Part shown: positions 53,655 to 62,968 of the stretch, piece by piece
Layout: each line of letters opens with the position of its first letter
Position numbering within the stretch: position 1 is the first letter of the stretch
Source of the DNA: an uncultured Mycobacterium sp.
GTDB lineage: Bacteria > Actinomycetota > Actinomycetes > Mycobacteriales > Mycobacteriaceae
Length of the DNA stretch: 64,000 nt
Direction: 5' to 3'
Assembly: GCA_900078375.1 (NCBI GenBank)
Contig: FLQS01000045.1
Coordinates: forward strand, 62,001-126,000
Program-made: the position numbers and the translations under genes
The notes under the pieces: model-generated
The model's database searches: none
Seen by the model: the letters and a program-made list of their open reading frames with translations, nothing else
What the model was told of the DNA's origin: nothing

Positions 53655-55415
53655 TCACAGGCCCAGGTCGGCCTCGAACGCCCCTTCTTCGAGCCGACGC
53701 TTGATGGTGGTCAGGAATCGGCCGGCATCCGCGCCGTCGATCAGCCGGTGATCGTAGGTGAGCGGCAGGTAGCAGATGGATCGCACGCCGATCGACTCGT
53801 TGCCGAAGTCGTCGACGATCACCCGGGGGCGTTTCACGATCGCGCCGGTGCCCAGCATCGCAGCCTGCGGCGGCACCAGGATCGGGGTGTCGAACAACGC
53901 ACCCTGGCTGCCGATGTTCGTGATGGTGAACGTGCCACCGGACAGCTCATCGGGTTTGAGATTGCCGCTGCGGGCCCGGTCGGCGATGTCGTGGATGGCG
54001 CGCGCCAGCCCGGCCAACGACAGGTCACCGGCGTTGTGCACCACCGGCGAGAGCAGACCCTGCTCGGTATCCACCGCGAAGCCGAGGTTCTCGGCGTCGT
54101 AGTAGGTGATCTCCTTGGTGTCCTCGTTGTAGCTCGCGTTGATGTTCGGATGCGCCTTGAGCGCATCGATCACGGCGCGCGCGATGAACGGCAGGTACGT
54201 CAGGTTGACGCCTTCGCGTTCGGCGAAACTGTTTTTCGCCTTGGCCCGCAGCGCCACGATCTTGGTCATGTCGACCTCGTGGGTCTGCGTCAACTGCGCG
54301 GTGGTCTGCAGCGATTCGCGGGTCTTCTTGGCGGTGATCTGCCGGATCCGGTTGGCCTTCTGCGTCGTACCCCGCAGGTGGGCCAGCGGCGACGGTGCCG
54401 CCGCGGCGGCCGGAGCGGCTGCCGCCGGTGCCGCGGCCGCAGGTGCGGCCGGGGCCTTCTTTGCTTCAGCGGCGGCCAGCACATCCTGCTTGCGGATTCG
54501 ACCGCCGACACCGGTGCCCTTGATGGTCGCGAGGTCAATCCCGTTCTCGACGGCCAACTTTCGCACCAGCGGTGTGACATAGGGGCTGCCGTCCCCGGCG
54601 GCGTCCTCGGCGGCCGCAGGTGCGGGGGCTTGCTTCGGCGCGGGCGCGGGCGCGGGCTCCGGCTTCGGCTCGGGCTTGGGTGCCGGCGTTGGTTCGGCCT
54701 TCGGCTCCGGTTTCGGCTCCGGCGTGGGCTCGGGTTTCGGCTCCGGTTTGGGCTTCGGCTCGGGCGTGGGCGCCGGGGCGGCCTGCGGCGCGGCACCGGC
54801 GTCGCCGACCCTGGCCAGCTCGCCGCCGACGGGCACGGTGACGTCCTCCTCGGCGGTGATGCTGATCAGCGTCCCGGCCACCGGCGAGGGGATCTCGGTG
54901 TCGACCTTGTCGGTGGACACCTCGACCAGCGGCTCGTCGACCCCAACGGCGTCGCCGACCTTCTTCAGCCACCGGGTCACGGTGCCTTCGGTGACGGACT
55001 CACCGAGCTCGGGCATCACCACCGAGGTCGACGACCCCGACGATTGCGCGGCCGGCTGGGCGGCGGGCTCGGGCTCGGGTTCAGGCTCAGGCTGCGGCTC
55101 GGGCTCTTCGGCGGCCGGTTCAGGCTCGGCCGCCGGCTCCTCGGCTGCGGGGGCGGGGGCGGACTCGGCCGCCTCGCCGGCTTCCCCGATGACTGCGAGT
55201 TCGCCACCGACCTCGACGGTGTCGTCCTCCTGGGCAACGATCTTGGTCAGCACGCCCGACACCGGCGCGGGAATCTCCGTGTCGACCTTGTCGGTCGACA
55301 CCTCGAGCAGAGGTTCGTCGACCTCGACGGTATCGCCCTCTTGCTTGAGCCACCGGGTGACGGTCCCCTCGGTGACGCTCTCACCGAGTGCCGGCATCTG
55401 GACGGAGACGGCCAT
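53655..55415 (-). CDS. dlaT: Dihydrolipoamide acyltransferase (E2) DlaT
   Basis: 586 residues. Two lipoyl domains (about 1-80 and 125-200) each carry the lipoylated lysine in [13 protein letters not shown] Pro/Glu/Lys-rich linker (about 205-270) precedes the E1/E3-binding domain ([34 protein letters not shown]) and the catalytic domain ending with [15 protein letters not shown]37Rv Rv2215 is the E2 of pyruvate dehydrogenase and also part of the AhpC/AhpD peroxidase system. Often annotated sucB. lipB and lipA just downstream supply its cofactor. Confidence 0.96.
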   Translation of the reverse strand: MAVSVQMPALGESVTEGTVTRWLKQEGDTVEVDEPLLEVSTDKVDTEIPAPVSGVLTKIVAQEDDTVEVGGELAVIGEAGEAAESAPAPAAEEPAAEPEPAAEEPEPQPEPEPEPEPAAQPAAQSSGSSTSVVMPELGESVTEGTVTRWLKKVGDAVGVDEPLVEVSTDKVDTEIPSPVAGTLISITAEEDVTVPVGGELARVGDAGAAPQAAPAPTPEPKPKPEPKPEPTPEPKPEPKAEPTPAPKPEPKPEPAPAPAPKQAPAPAAAEDAAGDGSPYVTPLVRKLAVENGIDLATIKGTGVGGRIRKQDVLAAAEAKKAPAAPAAAAPAAAAPAAAAAPSPLAHLRGTTQKANRIRQITAKKTRESLQTTAQLTQTHEVDMTKIVALRAKAKNSFAEREGVNLTYLPFIARAVIDALKAHPNINASYNEDTKEITYYDAENLGFAVDTEQGLLSPVVHNAGDLSLAGLARAIHDIADRARSGNLKPDELSGGTFTITNIGSQGALFDTPILVPPQAAMLGTGAIVKRPRVIVDDFGNESIGVRSICYLPLTYDHRLIDGADAGRFLTTIKRRLEEGAFEADLGL

Positions 55416-55580
55416 TGTGTTGACTCCCTCGAACGGTCAGTCGTGCGGGTCGGACTTCTGGCTTACCACAGCGTCGTGTACCCATCCTGTCATTGCCGGG
55501 CCTCTCACATGCACTCAGGGCGACGTGTGTTTTCTCTGGCACCATCGATGGAAAGAACCACCGAGAGGAGTGCGTCGGAG

Positions 55581-55925
55581 TTGGGGCTGTTCGACAGGTT
55601 CCGGCCCGGTCGCCGGGGCGAATCAGATGTCGCCGCCGACCAGAAGCATCTGCGGGATTGGGCCACGCAGCACACCGGGGTCGAGGCATTCGTCGAGCCC
55701 AAAACCAGCGTCACGCCGCTGACGATCGTGCTGGTGGCCGCCGACGGTGAGTGGACCCGTCGGCCGGCCGGCGGCCCTGCCGGTGCCCGCCGGCTCGGCG
55801 AGCAGCTCGGCATACCCGTATACGACGTGCAGAAAGTCGGGTATCCACAGCGGATGCGCGACTATGACGCCCGGCGGCGGATCGAACGCCGTCGCGCCCT
55901 GCGCGAGGAGCTCGACGAGCGGTGA
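55581..55925 (+). CDS. Conserved small basic cytosolic protein
   Basis: 114 residues from TTG at 55581 (GLFDRFRPGRRGESD), with AGAGGAG 11 bp upstream; an in-frame ATG at 55548 without a ribosome site would add 11 residues. Segments include DQKHLRDWATQHTGVEAFVE, TPLTIVLVAADGEWTRR and the Arg/Glu-rich C-terminus RRRIERRRALREELDER. It resembles small mycobacterial hypothetical proteins; I do not recognise a function. The EphD-like gene starts 29 bp downstream, probably in the same transcript. Confidence 0.72.
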   Translation: MGLFDRFRPGRRGESDVAADQKHLRDWATQHTGVEAFVEPKTSVTPLTIVLVAADGEWTRRPAGGPAGARRLGEQLGIPVYDVQKVGYPQRMRDYDARRRIERRRALREELDER

Positions 55926-55953
55926 TCACTCGCGGAAACACTGGAGAGTCCTG

Positions 55954-56928
55954 ATGGCCATGCGTTATGTCGACAGCAACGACGGAACCCGCCTCGCGGT
56001 CTACGAGGAAGGCAACCCCGACGGTCCGACCGTCGTCCTGGTCCATGGCTGGCCCGACTCGCACGCGCTGTGGGACGGCGTGGTGCCGCTGCTGGCCGAT
56101 AAGTTCCGCGTCATCCGCTACGACAACCGGGCCGCCGGCGCCTCCTCGGGACCCAAGTCGTATTCGTATTACACGGTGGCCCACCTGGCCGACGACTTCG
56201 GCGCGGTCATCGCCGAACTCAGCCCCGGCCAGCCGGTGCACGTGCTGGCCCACGACTGGGGATCGGCCACCATGTGGGAGTACGTGGCCCGCCCCGAAGC
56301 CGCCGACCGGGTGGCGTCCTTCACGTCGGTGTCTGGCCCCGGCACCGACCATTTCAGCCGTTACGTCCGCGACGGCCTGAAGCGGCCGTACCGGCCGAAG
56401 TTGTTCTCCCGCGCGCTGTCTCAGGCCGCTCACCTGAGCTACATGGCGGGGTTCTCGGTACCCGTGCTGGCCCCGGCGCTGATGCGTGCCGCCGCCGCAC
56501 CGCTGCAGCAGCTGCTGAACCGGGGTATCCCCGTCGAACAGCGGCACTACGGGCAGACCTACACCGCCGATGCCGCCAACGGCCTGAAGATCTACCGCGC
56601 CAACTTCTTCCACTCGTTGCTTCGCGTCCGCAACGACCGCTACGTCGAGGTCCCGGTGCAGCTGATCGTGAACCTGGATGACCCCTACGTGCGGCCCTAT
56701 GTCTATGACGACACCGCACGCTGGGCGCCGCGGTTGTGGCGCCGCGATATCCGGGCCAAGCATTGGTCGCCGTTCTCCCACCCGCAGGTGCTGGCGGCGG
56801 CCGTCACCGAACTGGCCGAGCACCTGGACGGCAAGCCGGCCAGCCGCGCGCTGCTGCGTGCTCAGGTCAACCGACCGCGAGACAGCACTGCTGTTCGCCC
56901 GGCTGGGCGCCGAAGTGGTGGTCAGTGA
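55954..56928 (+). CDS. ephD: Epoxide hydrolase-like alpha/beta hydrolase, truncated EphD
   Basis: 324 residues from ATG at 55954 (GGAG upstream). The N-terminal alpha/beta hydrolase half of EphD is complete: VLVHGWPDSHALWDGVVPLL, RYDNRAAGASS, nucleophile VLAHDWGSATMWEY, SVSGPGTDHFSRYV and a His in AKHWSPFSHPQ. H37Rv EphD (Rv2214c, about 590 residues) continues into a short-chain dehydrogenase domain after ALLRAQVGRPR; here the frame shifts just after ALLRAQVNRPR and the reductase half is reduced to scraps. The hydrolase itself may still work. Confidence 0.85.
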   Translation: MAMRYVDSNDGTRLAVYEEGNPDGPTVVLVHGWPDSHALWDGVVPLLADKFRVIRYDNRAAGASSGPKSYSYYTVAHLADDFGAVIAELSPGQPVHVLAHDWGSATMWEYVARPEAADRVASFTSVSGPGTDHFSRYVRDGLKRPYRPKLFSRALSQAAHLSYMAGFSVPVLAPALMRAAAAPLQQLLNRGIPVEQRHYGQTYTADAANGLKIYRANFFHSLLRVRNDRYVEVPVQLIVNLDDPYVRPYVYDDTARWAPRLWRRDIRAKHWSPFSHPQVLAAAVTELAEHLDGKPASRALLRAQVNRPRDSTAVRPAGRRSGGQ

Positions 56929-57066
56929 CCTCAACGAGGCCGGTGTGACGAAGACCGCCGCGGATATCACCGGCTGCGGCGGCCCGGCAGAAACAGGTCG
57001 CGGCCGGGTTCGGCAAGCGCGGAGAAGATGGCCAAGGCGATCGTCGCGCGTCAGAAGCTCATCTAG
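56870..57066 (+). pseudogene. ephD: Remnant of the EphD short-chain dehydrogenase domain
   Basis: Out of frame with the hydrolase, codons from 56876 read RETALLFARLGAEVVVSDLN and continue to about GCGGPA, matching the helix and strand after the glycine motif of the EphD reductase; the glycine motif itself is deleted. A second patch, ending QKLI with TAG at 57064-57066, looks like the old C-terminus. Roughly 200 residues between are missing. Two deletions plus frame changes explain the arrangement. Confidence 0.7.
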
Positions 57067-57146
57067 TCCGTCTTACCGCTAGCCGGTAGTCAGCTATGGC
57101 GGCCTGCGGTGATGTCAGTCGCGAGCGCGGCTGCCAGGGTCGAATC

Positions 57147-57617
57147 ATGACCGAGACCACGCGCACCCGCCTGGCACCACCGTCCTTCGACCTCGACTCC
57201 GCGCTGGCCAAAGTGCAGGCCGCCGAGGATGCGTGGAACACCCGTGATCCCTGGCATGTCTCACTGGGCTATTCGCCGGATTCGGAGTGGCGCAACCGCG
57301 ACACCTTCATCACCGGGCGGGACCAGATCGTCGACTTCCTGACCGCGAAGTTTCGGCGCGAACACGCCTACGCATTACGCAAGGGACTGTGGGCGTTCCA
57401 CGACAACCACATCGCCGTGCGATTCCAGTACGAGTGGCACGACGAGGCCGGGCAGTGGTGGCGCAGCTACGGCAACGAGCTATGGGAGTTCGATGAGCAG
57501 GGCCTCAATCGCCGCCGCGAAGGCTCCATCAACGATGTGCGCATCAGCGAGGAGCAGCGCCGCATCTTCGGCCCGCGCCCGCCGGCCGAGCGCGGCGTCG
57601 ACTTCCCGCTGCGCTAG
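57147..57617 (+). CDS. DUF1348 (NTF2-like) protein
   Basis: 156 residues from ATG at 57147. The family pattern is evident: [73 protein letters not shown] and [15 protein letters not shown]1348 proteins adopt a SnoaL-like cone fold; function is unproven. Its last 18 bp are the first part of a 25-bp tandem duplication that separates it from the convergent pepB stop. Confidence 0.9.
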   Translation: MTETTRTRLAPPSFDLDSALAKVQAAEDAWNTRDPWHVSLGYSPDSEWRNRDTFITGRDQIVDFLTAKFRREHAYALRKGLWAFHDNHIAVRFQYEWHDEAGQWWRSYGNELWEFDEQGLNRRREGSINDVRISEEQRRIFGPRPPAERGVDFPLR

Positions 57618-57649
57618 CCGTTGGGACTTCCCGCTGCATTAGCCGTTGG
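57600..57649. repeat. 25-bp tandem duplication at convergent stop codons
   Basis: Unit 57600-57624 and unit 57625-57649 differ at two positions only (GACTTCCCGCTGCxxTAG then CCGTTGG). The first copy contains the DUF1348 stop TAG, the second the pepB stop (TTA on this strand). Confidence 0.8.
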
Positions 57650-59162
57650 CGGCGATGTCCTCCAGCACCGCGAACATCGTCCGCGTGGGCACCCCGGTGC
57701 CGCCCTTGCCGGTGTAACCCCACGGGCCGGAGGCGTTGTACGCCGGCCCGGCGACGTCGACGTGCACCCACTGCACGCCGTCGGCGACGAATTCGCGCAG
57801 GTACACCCCGGCGACCAGCATGCCGGCGAGCCGCTGCGCGCTGACGTTGGCCAGGTCGGCCACGCTCGACTTGAGGTCGTCTTTTAGCTCATCGGGCAGC
57901 GGCATCGCCCAGCCGTTCTCGCCCTCTTCCTGCGAGATCCGGGCCACCCGGTCGCGGAACTCGTCGCTGCCCATGACGCCGGGGATCCGGGCGCCCAGCG
58001 CGACGGTCTGCGCACCGGTCAGCGTCGAGGTCTCGATCAGGTAATCCGGGTTGTCCTCGCAGGCCCGCACGATCGCGTCGGCCAGGATCAGCCGTCCCTC
58101 GGCATCGGTGTTGAGCACCTCGACGGTGATCCCGCCGTACTGGGTCAGCACGTCACCGGGGCGCTGCGCGGTCGACGACGGCATGTTCTCGGCCATCGGC
58201 ACCGTGGCGATCACGTCGATCGGCAGCCCCTGCTTGGCGGCCAGCACCACCGTGGCGATCACCGCCGCGGCGCCGCCCATGTCCGAGGTCATGTGGTGCA
58301 TCGAGGCGGCCGGCTTGATCGAGATGCCGCCGGTATCGAACGTGATGCCCTTGCCCACCAGCGCGACGGTTTTCGCCTTCTTGCCCTTGCCGCCTCGATG
58401 GATCAGCCGCACCAGCCGCGGCGGGCGCGACGAGCCCTTGCCCACCCCGACGATGCCGCCATAGCCGGCCTTGGCCAGTGCTTTGTCATCGAGCACCTCG
58501 ACCTCAAGGCCGGCCGCCTCGCCCAAAGCCTTGGCGCGCTTGGCGAATTCGCCCGGGAACAGGTGGCTGGGCGGGGTGTTGACGAAATCGCGCGCGGTGG
58601 CCACCGCCGTCGCGATGGCGGTGGCCCTGGCCGCGTCCTTCTTGGCGCCGGCCGCAGTGCTCAGCGCGACGATCTTGCCCAGGGCCGCTTCTTTCGGCGC
58701 GGTCTTGGCGCTGCGGAACTCGATGAAGCGGTAGCTGCCCAGGATCAGCCCCTCGATCGCGGCCTCCAGGTGCAGCTCGGTCAGCGTGGTGATCATGGTC
58801 TCCACACCGGACAGCGACCGCGCCGCCACCCCGGCGGCACGCCGGATGACGTCGGCGGGCCACTCGTCGCGGTCGGCGCCGAGCCCGACGGTCAGGACGC
58901 TGCCCACCGCGAGCGACGGCACGTGCAGGCGGGTGACCTGCTCGGCGCCGCCCTTGGCACCCAGCGCACGCAGGCTCACCTGGATTTCAGCGATGGTCGC
59001 GGCATCGAGGAACGGGCTGCCGACGACCGTGGCGGAGCTGTCGCTGCCTTCCCCGCCCAGGCCGGTCACGACCGGGACGATCAACACGGCCCCCGGTGCC
59101 CGCTTGGGCAGCGAGGTCGCGACGGTGACGGTAGGGGCGGGATAGCCGACTTCAGTGCTCAC
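57639..59162 (-). CDS. pepB: Leucyl aminopeptidase (M17)
   Basis: 507 residues from GTG at 59162 ([14 protein letters not shown]). A hexameric metallo-aminopeptidase of the cytoplasm. C-terminal catalytic part: [19 protein letters not shown] with the conserved Lys and Asp, [13 protein letters not shown] and the signature [13 protein letters not shown]. The frame is open four codons upstream, but the GTG is symmetrically placed with the gcvT start around the palindrome at 59169-59196 and matches the H37Rv start. Confidence 0.96.
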   Translation of the reverse strand: MSTEVGYPAPTVTVATSLPKRAPGAVLIVPVVTGLGGEGSDSSATVVGSPFLDAATIAEIQVSLRALGAKGGAEQVTRLHVPSLAVGSVLTVGLGADRDEWPADVIRRAAGVAARSLSGVETMITTLTELHLEAAIEGLILGSYRFIEFRSAKTAPKEAALGKIVALSTAAGAKKDAARATAIATAVATARDFVNTPPSHLFPGEFAKRAKALGEAAGLEVEVLDDKALAKAGYGGIVGVGKGSSRPPRLVRLIHRGGKGKKAKTVALVGKGITFDTGGISIKPAASMHHMTSDMGGAAAVIATVVLAAKQGLPIDVIATVPMAENMPSSTAQRPGDVLTQYGGITVEVLNTDAEGRLILADAIVRACEDNPDYLIETSTLTGAQTVALGARIPGVMGSDEFRDRVARISQEEGENGWAMPLPDELKDDLKSSVADLANVSAQRLAGMLVAGVYLREFVADGVQWVHVDVAGPAYNASGPWGYTGKGGTGVPTRTMFAVLEDIAANG

Positions 59163-59168
59163 GAGGAT

Positions 59169-59196
59169 CAACACTAATCGCGGGGGATTAGTGTTG
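59169..59196. promoter_or_regulatory. Symmetric divergent promoter of pepB and gcvT
   Basis: CAACACTAATC and GATTAGTGTTG are perfect 11-bp arms around GCGGGG. Each arm contains TAGTGT in the direction of its gene (59189-59194 for gcvT, complement of 59171-59176 for pepB), a TANNNT -10 exactly eight bases before a GTG start. The palindrome centre coincides with the midpoint between the two starts. Confidence 0.65.
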
Positions 59197-59202
59197 TTGG
59201 CC

Positions 59203-60306
59203 GTGACCGACGCATCCGAACTATTGCATGGGCCGCTCGACAGTCAGCACCGTGAGCTGGGCGCCACCTTCGCCTCATTCGGAGGCTGGCTGATGCCGGT
59301 GTCCTACGCCGGGACGGTCGGCGAGCACACCGCCACCCGCGAAGCCGTCGGCCTGTTCGACGTCAGCCATCTGGGCAAGGCACTGGTGGCCGGGCCGGGT
59401 GCCGCGGAGTTCGTGAACTCCACGCTGACCAACGACCTGCGGAGGGTCGGTCCCGGCAAGGCGCAGTACACGCTGTGCTGCACACCGGACGGCGGGGTGA
59501 TCGACGACCTCATCGCCTACTACGTCAGCGACGACGAGATCTTCCTGGTACCCAACGCCGCCAACACCGCTGCCGTGGTCGACGCGTTGCAATTGGCTGC
59601 GCCGCAGGGCATTTCGATCACCAACGAGCACCGTTCGTATGCGGTGCTGGCCGTCCAGGGCCCCCGCTCCGCCGATGTGCTGGCCGCGTTGGGGCTGCCT
59701 ACCGACATGGACTACATGGGATTTGGGGACGGGGAGGTCGACGGCATCACGGTGCGGGTCTGCCGCACCGGGTACACCGGCGAGCACGGCTACGAGCTGC
59801 TGCCGCCGTGGGACTCCGCGCCGGTGGTGTTCGACGCGCTGGTCGCCGAGGTGCAGGGCGCGGGTGGGCAACTCGCCGGGCTCGGCGCACGCGACACCCT
59901 GCGCACCGAGATGGGCTACCCGCTGCACGGCCATGAGCTGTCGCTGGACATTTCGCCGCTGCAGGCCCGCTGTGGCTGGGCGATCGGCTGGAAGAAGGAC
60001 GCGTTCTGGGGCCGGGATGCCCTGCTGGCAGAGAGGGAGGCCGGTCCGCGCCGGCTGTTGCGCGGCCTGCGAGCGACCGGGCGGGGCGTGCTGCGCCCGG
60101 ATCTGACCGTGCTGAACGGCACGCAGCCGGTAGGTGTCACGACGTCCGGCACGTTCTCACCGACGCTGAAAGTCGGTATCGCCCTTGCTCTCATCGACGC
60201 TGACGCCGGAATCGACGACGGCGCGCTGGTCAACGTCGACGTTCGCGGCCGTGCGTTGGAGTGCGAGGTGGTCAAGCCGCCGTTCGTCGAGGTCAAAACT
60301 CGCTAG
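59203..60306 (+). CDS. gcvT: Glycine cleavage system aminomethyltransferase (T protein)
   Basis: 367 residues from GTG at 59203. It transfers the methylene group of glycine to tetrahydrofolate. Motifs: [83 protein letters not shown] and the C-terminal [18 protein letters not shown]. The other glycine cleavage genes are not in the window. ilvE follows after 23 bp with its own promoter. Confidence 0.96.
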   Translation: MTDASELLHGPLDSQHRELGATFASFGGWLMPVSYAGTVGEHTATREAVGLFDVSHLGKALVAGPGAAEFVNSTLTNDLRRVGPGKAQYTLCCTPDGGVIDDLIAYYVSDDEIFLVPNAANTAAVVDALQLAAPQGISITNEHRSYAVLAVQGPRSADVLAALGLPTDMDYMGFGDGEVDGITVRVCRTGYTGEHGYELLPPWDSAPVVFDALVAEVQGAGGQLAGLGARDTLRTEMGYPLHGHELSLDISPLQARCGWAIGWKKDAFWGRDALLAEREAGPRRLLRGLRATGRGVLRPDLTVLNGTQPVGVTTSGTFSPTLKVGIALALIDADAGIDDGALVNVDVRGRALECEVVKPPFVEVKTR

Positions 60307-60316
60307 CGGCCCGGTC

Positions 60317-60322
60317 TACAAT
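60317..60322 (+). promoter_or_regulatory. -10 element TACAAT of ilvE
   Basis: TACAAT is close to the -10 consensus and lies seven bases before ATG at 60330, with no ribosome site between: a clear leaderless arrangement. Confidence 0.6.
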
Positions 60323-60329
60323 TTCTCCT

Positions 60330-61436
60330 ATGACAGACGGCCCCCTCGAGTTCACGGTTGAGCGCAACGCGAATCCGGCGAGCGACGAGGTACGGGCACA
60401 GATTCTGGCCGATCCCGGCTTTGGCCGGTTCCACACCGACCACATGGTGTCGGTGCTCTACACCGACGAGCTGGGTTGGCACGACGCCCGCGTTATGCCA
60501 TACGGCCCGATCGAGCTGGACCCGTCGGCCATCGTCTTGCACTATGCGCAGGAGATTTTCGAGGGCCTCAAGGCCTACCGGTGGGCGGGCGGATCGATCG
60601 TGTCGTTCCGCCCGGAGGCCAACGCCGCGCGGTTGCGTGCCTCGGCTCGCCGGCTGGCCATCCCGGAGCTGCCCGAGGAACTGTTCGTCGAATCGTTGCG
60701 CCAGCTGATCGCCGTCGACGACCGGTGGGTGCCGCCCGCCGGGGGCGAGGCGTCGCTGTACCTGCGGCCGTTCGTCATCGCCACCGAGCCCGGCCTCGGA
60801 GTACGGCCGGCCACCGAATACCGCTACCTGGTCATCGCCTCACCGGCCGGCGCCTACTTCAAGGGCGGGATCAAGCCCGTCAACGTGTGGCTGTCCACCG
60901 AATACGTGCGGGCCAGCCCGGGTGGCACCGGCGCGGCGAAGTTCGGCGGTAATTACGCCGCCTCGCTGCTGGCACAGGCCGAGGCGGCCGAGCACGGCTG
61001 CGATCAGGTGGTGTGGCTTGACGCTATCGAACGCCGCTACATCGAGGAGATGGGCGGGATGAACCTGTTCTTCGTCTTCGGTAGTGGTGGCTCGGCCCGG
61101 CTGGTCACCCCCGAGTTGTCCGGCTCGCTGCTGCCCGGCATCACCCGCGATTCGTTGCTGCAACTGGCCAGCGACGCCGGCTACGCCGTCGAGGAACGCA
61201 AGATCGACGTCGAGGAATGGCGCAAGGGTGCGGCGGCCGGCGAGATCACCGAGGTGTTCGCCTGCGGCACTGCCGCCGTCATCACCCCGGTCTCGCACGT
61301 GAAGTACGGCGACGGTGAGTTCACCATCGCCGACGGGCAGCCCGGTGAAGTGACGATGGCGTTGCGCGACACGCTCACCGGCATCCAGCGTGGCACCTTT
61401 GCCGACACCCACGGCTGGATGGCGCGGCTCAGCTAG
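60330..61436 (+). CDS. ilvE: Branched-chain amino-acid aminotransferase
   Basis: 368 residues from ATG at 60330. A fold-IV PLP enzyme for the last step of leucine, isoleucine and valine synthesis. The PLP lysine is in [15 protein letters not shown] near residue 205; other marks are [47 protein letters not shown] and [14 protein letters not shown]. Start supported by the leaderless -10. Overlaps the convergent PAS-GGDEF remnant by 8 bp. Confidence 0.97.
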   Translation: MTDGPLEFTVERNANPASDEVRAQILADPGFGRFHTDHMVSVLYTDELGWHDARVMPYGPIELDPSAIVLHYAQEIFEGLKAYRWAGGSIVSFRPEANAARLRASARRLAIPELPEELFVESLRQLIAVDDRWVPPAGGEASLYLRPFVIATEPGLGVRPATEYRYLVIASPAGAYFKGGIKPVNVWLSTEYVRASPGGTGAAKFGGNYAASLLAQAEAAEHGCDQVVWLDAIERRYIEEMGGMNLFFVFGSGGSARLVTPELSGSLLPGITRDSLLQLASDAGYAVEERKIDVEEWRKGAAAGEITEVFACGTAAVITPVSHVKYGDGEFTIADGQPGEVTMALRDTLTGIQRGTFADTHGWMARLS

Positions 61437-62219
61437 CCAGGCCCGCCCGCACCGTGTTCCGCCCCGACCCCTTGGCCTCATAGAGCGCCTCGTCGGCGCG
61501 CGCCACCCACGATGTCAGGTCGTCGTGCCGGGTGGCCTCGGCAACCCCGATGCTCACCGTCACCACACCGGCATCGATGAACGGGGTGTCCGCGATGGTG
61601 GCGCGAATGTTCTCTGCGATCTGCACACTGGCCTGTAATGTGCAGTCGCGCAACAGGATGACGAATTCCTCGCCGCCCCAACGGGCCACCATGTCGGTGT
61701 CGCGACAGACAGCCACCAGGCGCCGGCCGTTCTCGACGAGGACCCGGTCGCCGGACTGATCGCGCCGGTTCCATACGCCGGTCACCGGATCGGTGACGGC
61801 CAACCGCCTGAGCTCGGCCTCGAATACCTTCCGCTCGGTGATGTCGCGGGTGACGCCGAGGATCTCCAGGACTCGCCCATCCTCATCGAGAAGGGCGATG
61901 ACTTGCATCTCGGCGGCGATCTTCGAGCCGTTCTTGTGAAAGAACTTGTGTTCCAACCGAAATGGCGGCAGCTCAGTGCCGTTCTCGGCACTGGTCGAGT
62001 GACTGGCTTATCGTCTCCTCGACGGTCGCCTCGGTGCCCGGCGACAGCTCCAGCGCCGCGGTGAGCTGGGCGGTGTGGGGTGCGTCGACCACGGCTAAGA
62101 CCGCCCCGGCGTCGGCCTTCGCCTCGGCGGCCGTCCACCCGATCAAGTTCTCGACTGCGTCGTTGACGTATTCGAATGCCACGTCCGGCTTCGCGCCGCG
62201 ATACGAGCAGATCCACGCC
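61429..62219 (-). pseudogene. Degraded PAS-GGDEF (diguanylate cyclase-like) gene
   Basis: The PAS part (EYVNDAVENLIGWTAAEA) is open from about 62219 to a stop at 61973 after QCRERH. The reading then continues one base off as ELPPFRLEHKFFHKNGSKIA, RDITERK and the GGDEF part (LAVTDPVTGVWNRR, ARWGGEEFVILLRDC, ADEALYEAKGSGRN). Besides this frameshift, about 40 residues between WNRR and GDRVLVE are missing, removing the metal- and GTP-binding first half of the GGDEF domain. No clear start exists beyond GTG at 62182. It is almost certainly inactive. Confidence 0.78.
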
Positions 62220-62966
62220 TCAGGTGCGGGCTACCAAACCGATGATCACCGATGTCGTCGTCAGCTCGATCACCGCACCCAGCACATCACCGGTGATCCC
62301 GCCGAAGCGGCGCACACAGTGGTTCACCAGAATCACGGCCACTAGCAGCGCGATCAGCACCACCATCGGTCCTTGCCACAGCCGCGGAGTCGCCACGGCG
62401 GCGAGTCCGGCGACGAGCGCGCCCCACAACAGCGCGACCCCCAGTGGCTGACTGCTGGCAACCTGTTCACCCAGCACGCTGCCGCTCGCGGCGGGCACGC
62501 CGCGCCGGCACGCCAGCACCGCGGCCACCCGGCCGGTGGCCAGTGCGGTCACCACCGCGATCAGCCCGGTCCAGCCCGACGGTGTGGTGGCGAACGCCAG
62601 CGCTTGGGCGGCCACCACGACGACGACGGCCGCGACACCGAACGGGCCGGCCGTTCCGTCCCGCATCACCTGCAGCGCGCGCTCCGGCGGCCCGTAACAG
62701 CCCAGTCCATCGACCGTGTCGGCCAACCCGTCGATGTGCAGGCCACGCGTGGCGAGCAGCAGCGCGGCGACCGCCAGCACCCCGGCCAGTGGGTTGTGCG
62801 CGCCGAAGGCCCACGCGCCGGCCCACAGCGCCGCGGCCGCCAGCGCGCCGAGTGCCGCGCCGACAATCGGCAGTGCCGTCATCGTCGAGCGGCCGACCGC
62901 CGCACCCCGCAGCGGGACGGGTAACACCGTCCCGAATGCGAAAGCGGTTGCCAGCGACCGAAACAC
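62220..62966 (-). CDS. cobS: Adenosylcobinamide-GDP ribazoletransferase (cobalamin synthase)
   Basis: 248 residues from GTG at 62966. A membrane enzyme joining the nucleotide loop to the corrin. Motifs: [14 protein letters not shown] at the N-terminus, [39 protein letters not shown], and [18 protein letters not shown] near the end, with several hydrophobic helices between. It follows cobT by 2 bp, so the two are coupled. Confidence 0.95.
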   Translation of the reverse strand: MFRSLATAFAFGTVLPVPLRGAAVGRSTMTALPIVGAALGALAAAALWAGAWAFGAHNPLAGVLAVAALLLATRGLHIDGLADTVDGLGCYGPPERALQVMRDGTAGPFGVAAVVVVVAAQALAFATTPSGWTGLIAVVTALATGRVAAVLACRRGVPAASGSVLGEQVASSQPLGVALLWGALVAGLAAVATPRLWQGPMVVLIALLVAVILVNHCVRRFGGITGDVLGAVIELTTTSVIIGLVART

Positions 62967-62968
62967 AG

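Noticed and set aside
53310-55925. 871-residue plus-strand open frame opposite dlaT and the epimerase gene
   Set aside because: It is antisense to two well-supported genes, with low-complexity Gly/Arg/Ser composition from the Pro-Glu linker. Only its last 114 codons (55581-55925) form a separate plausible gene.
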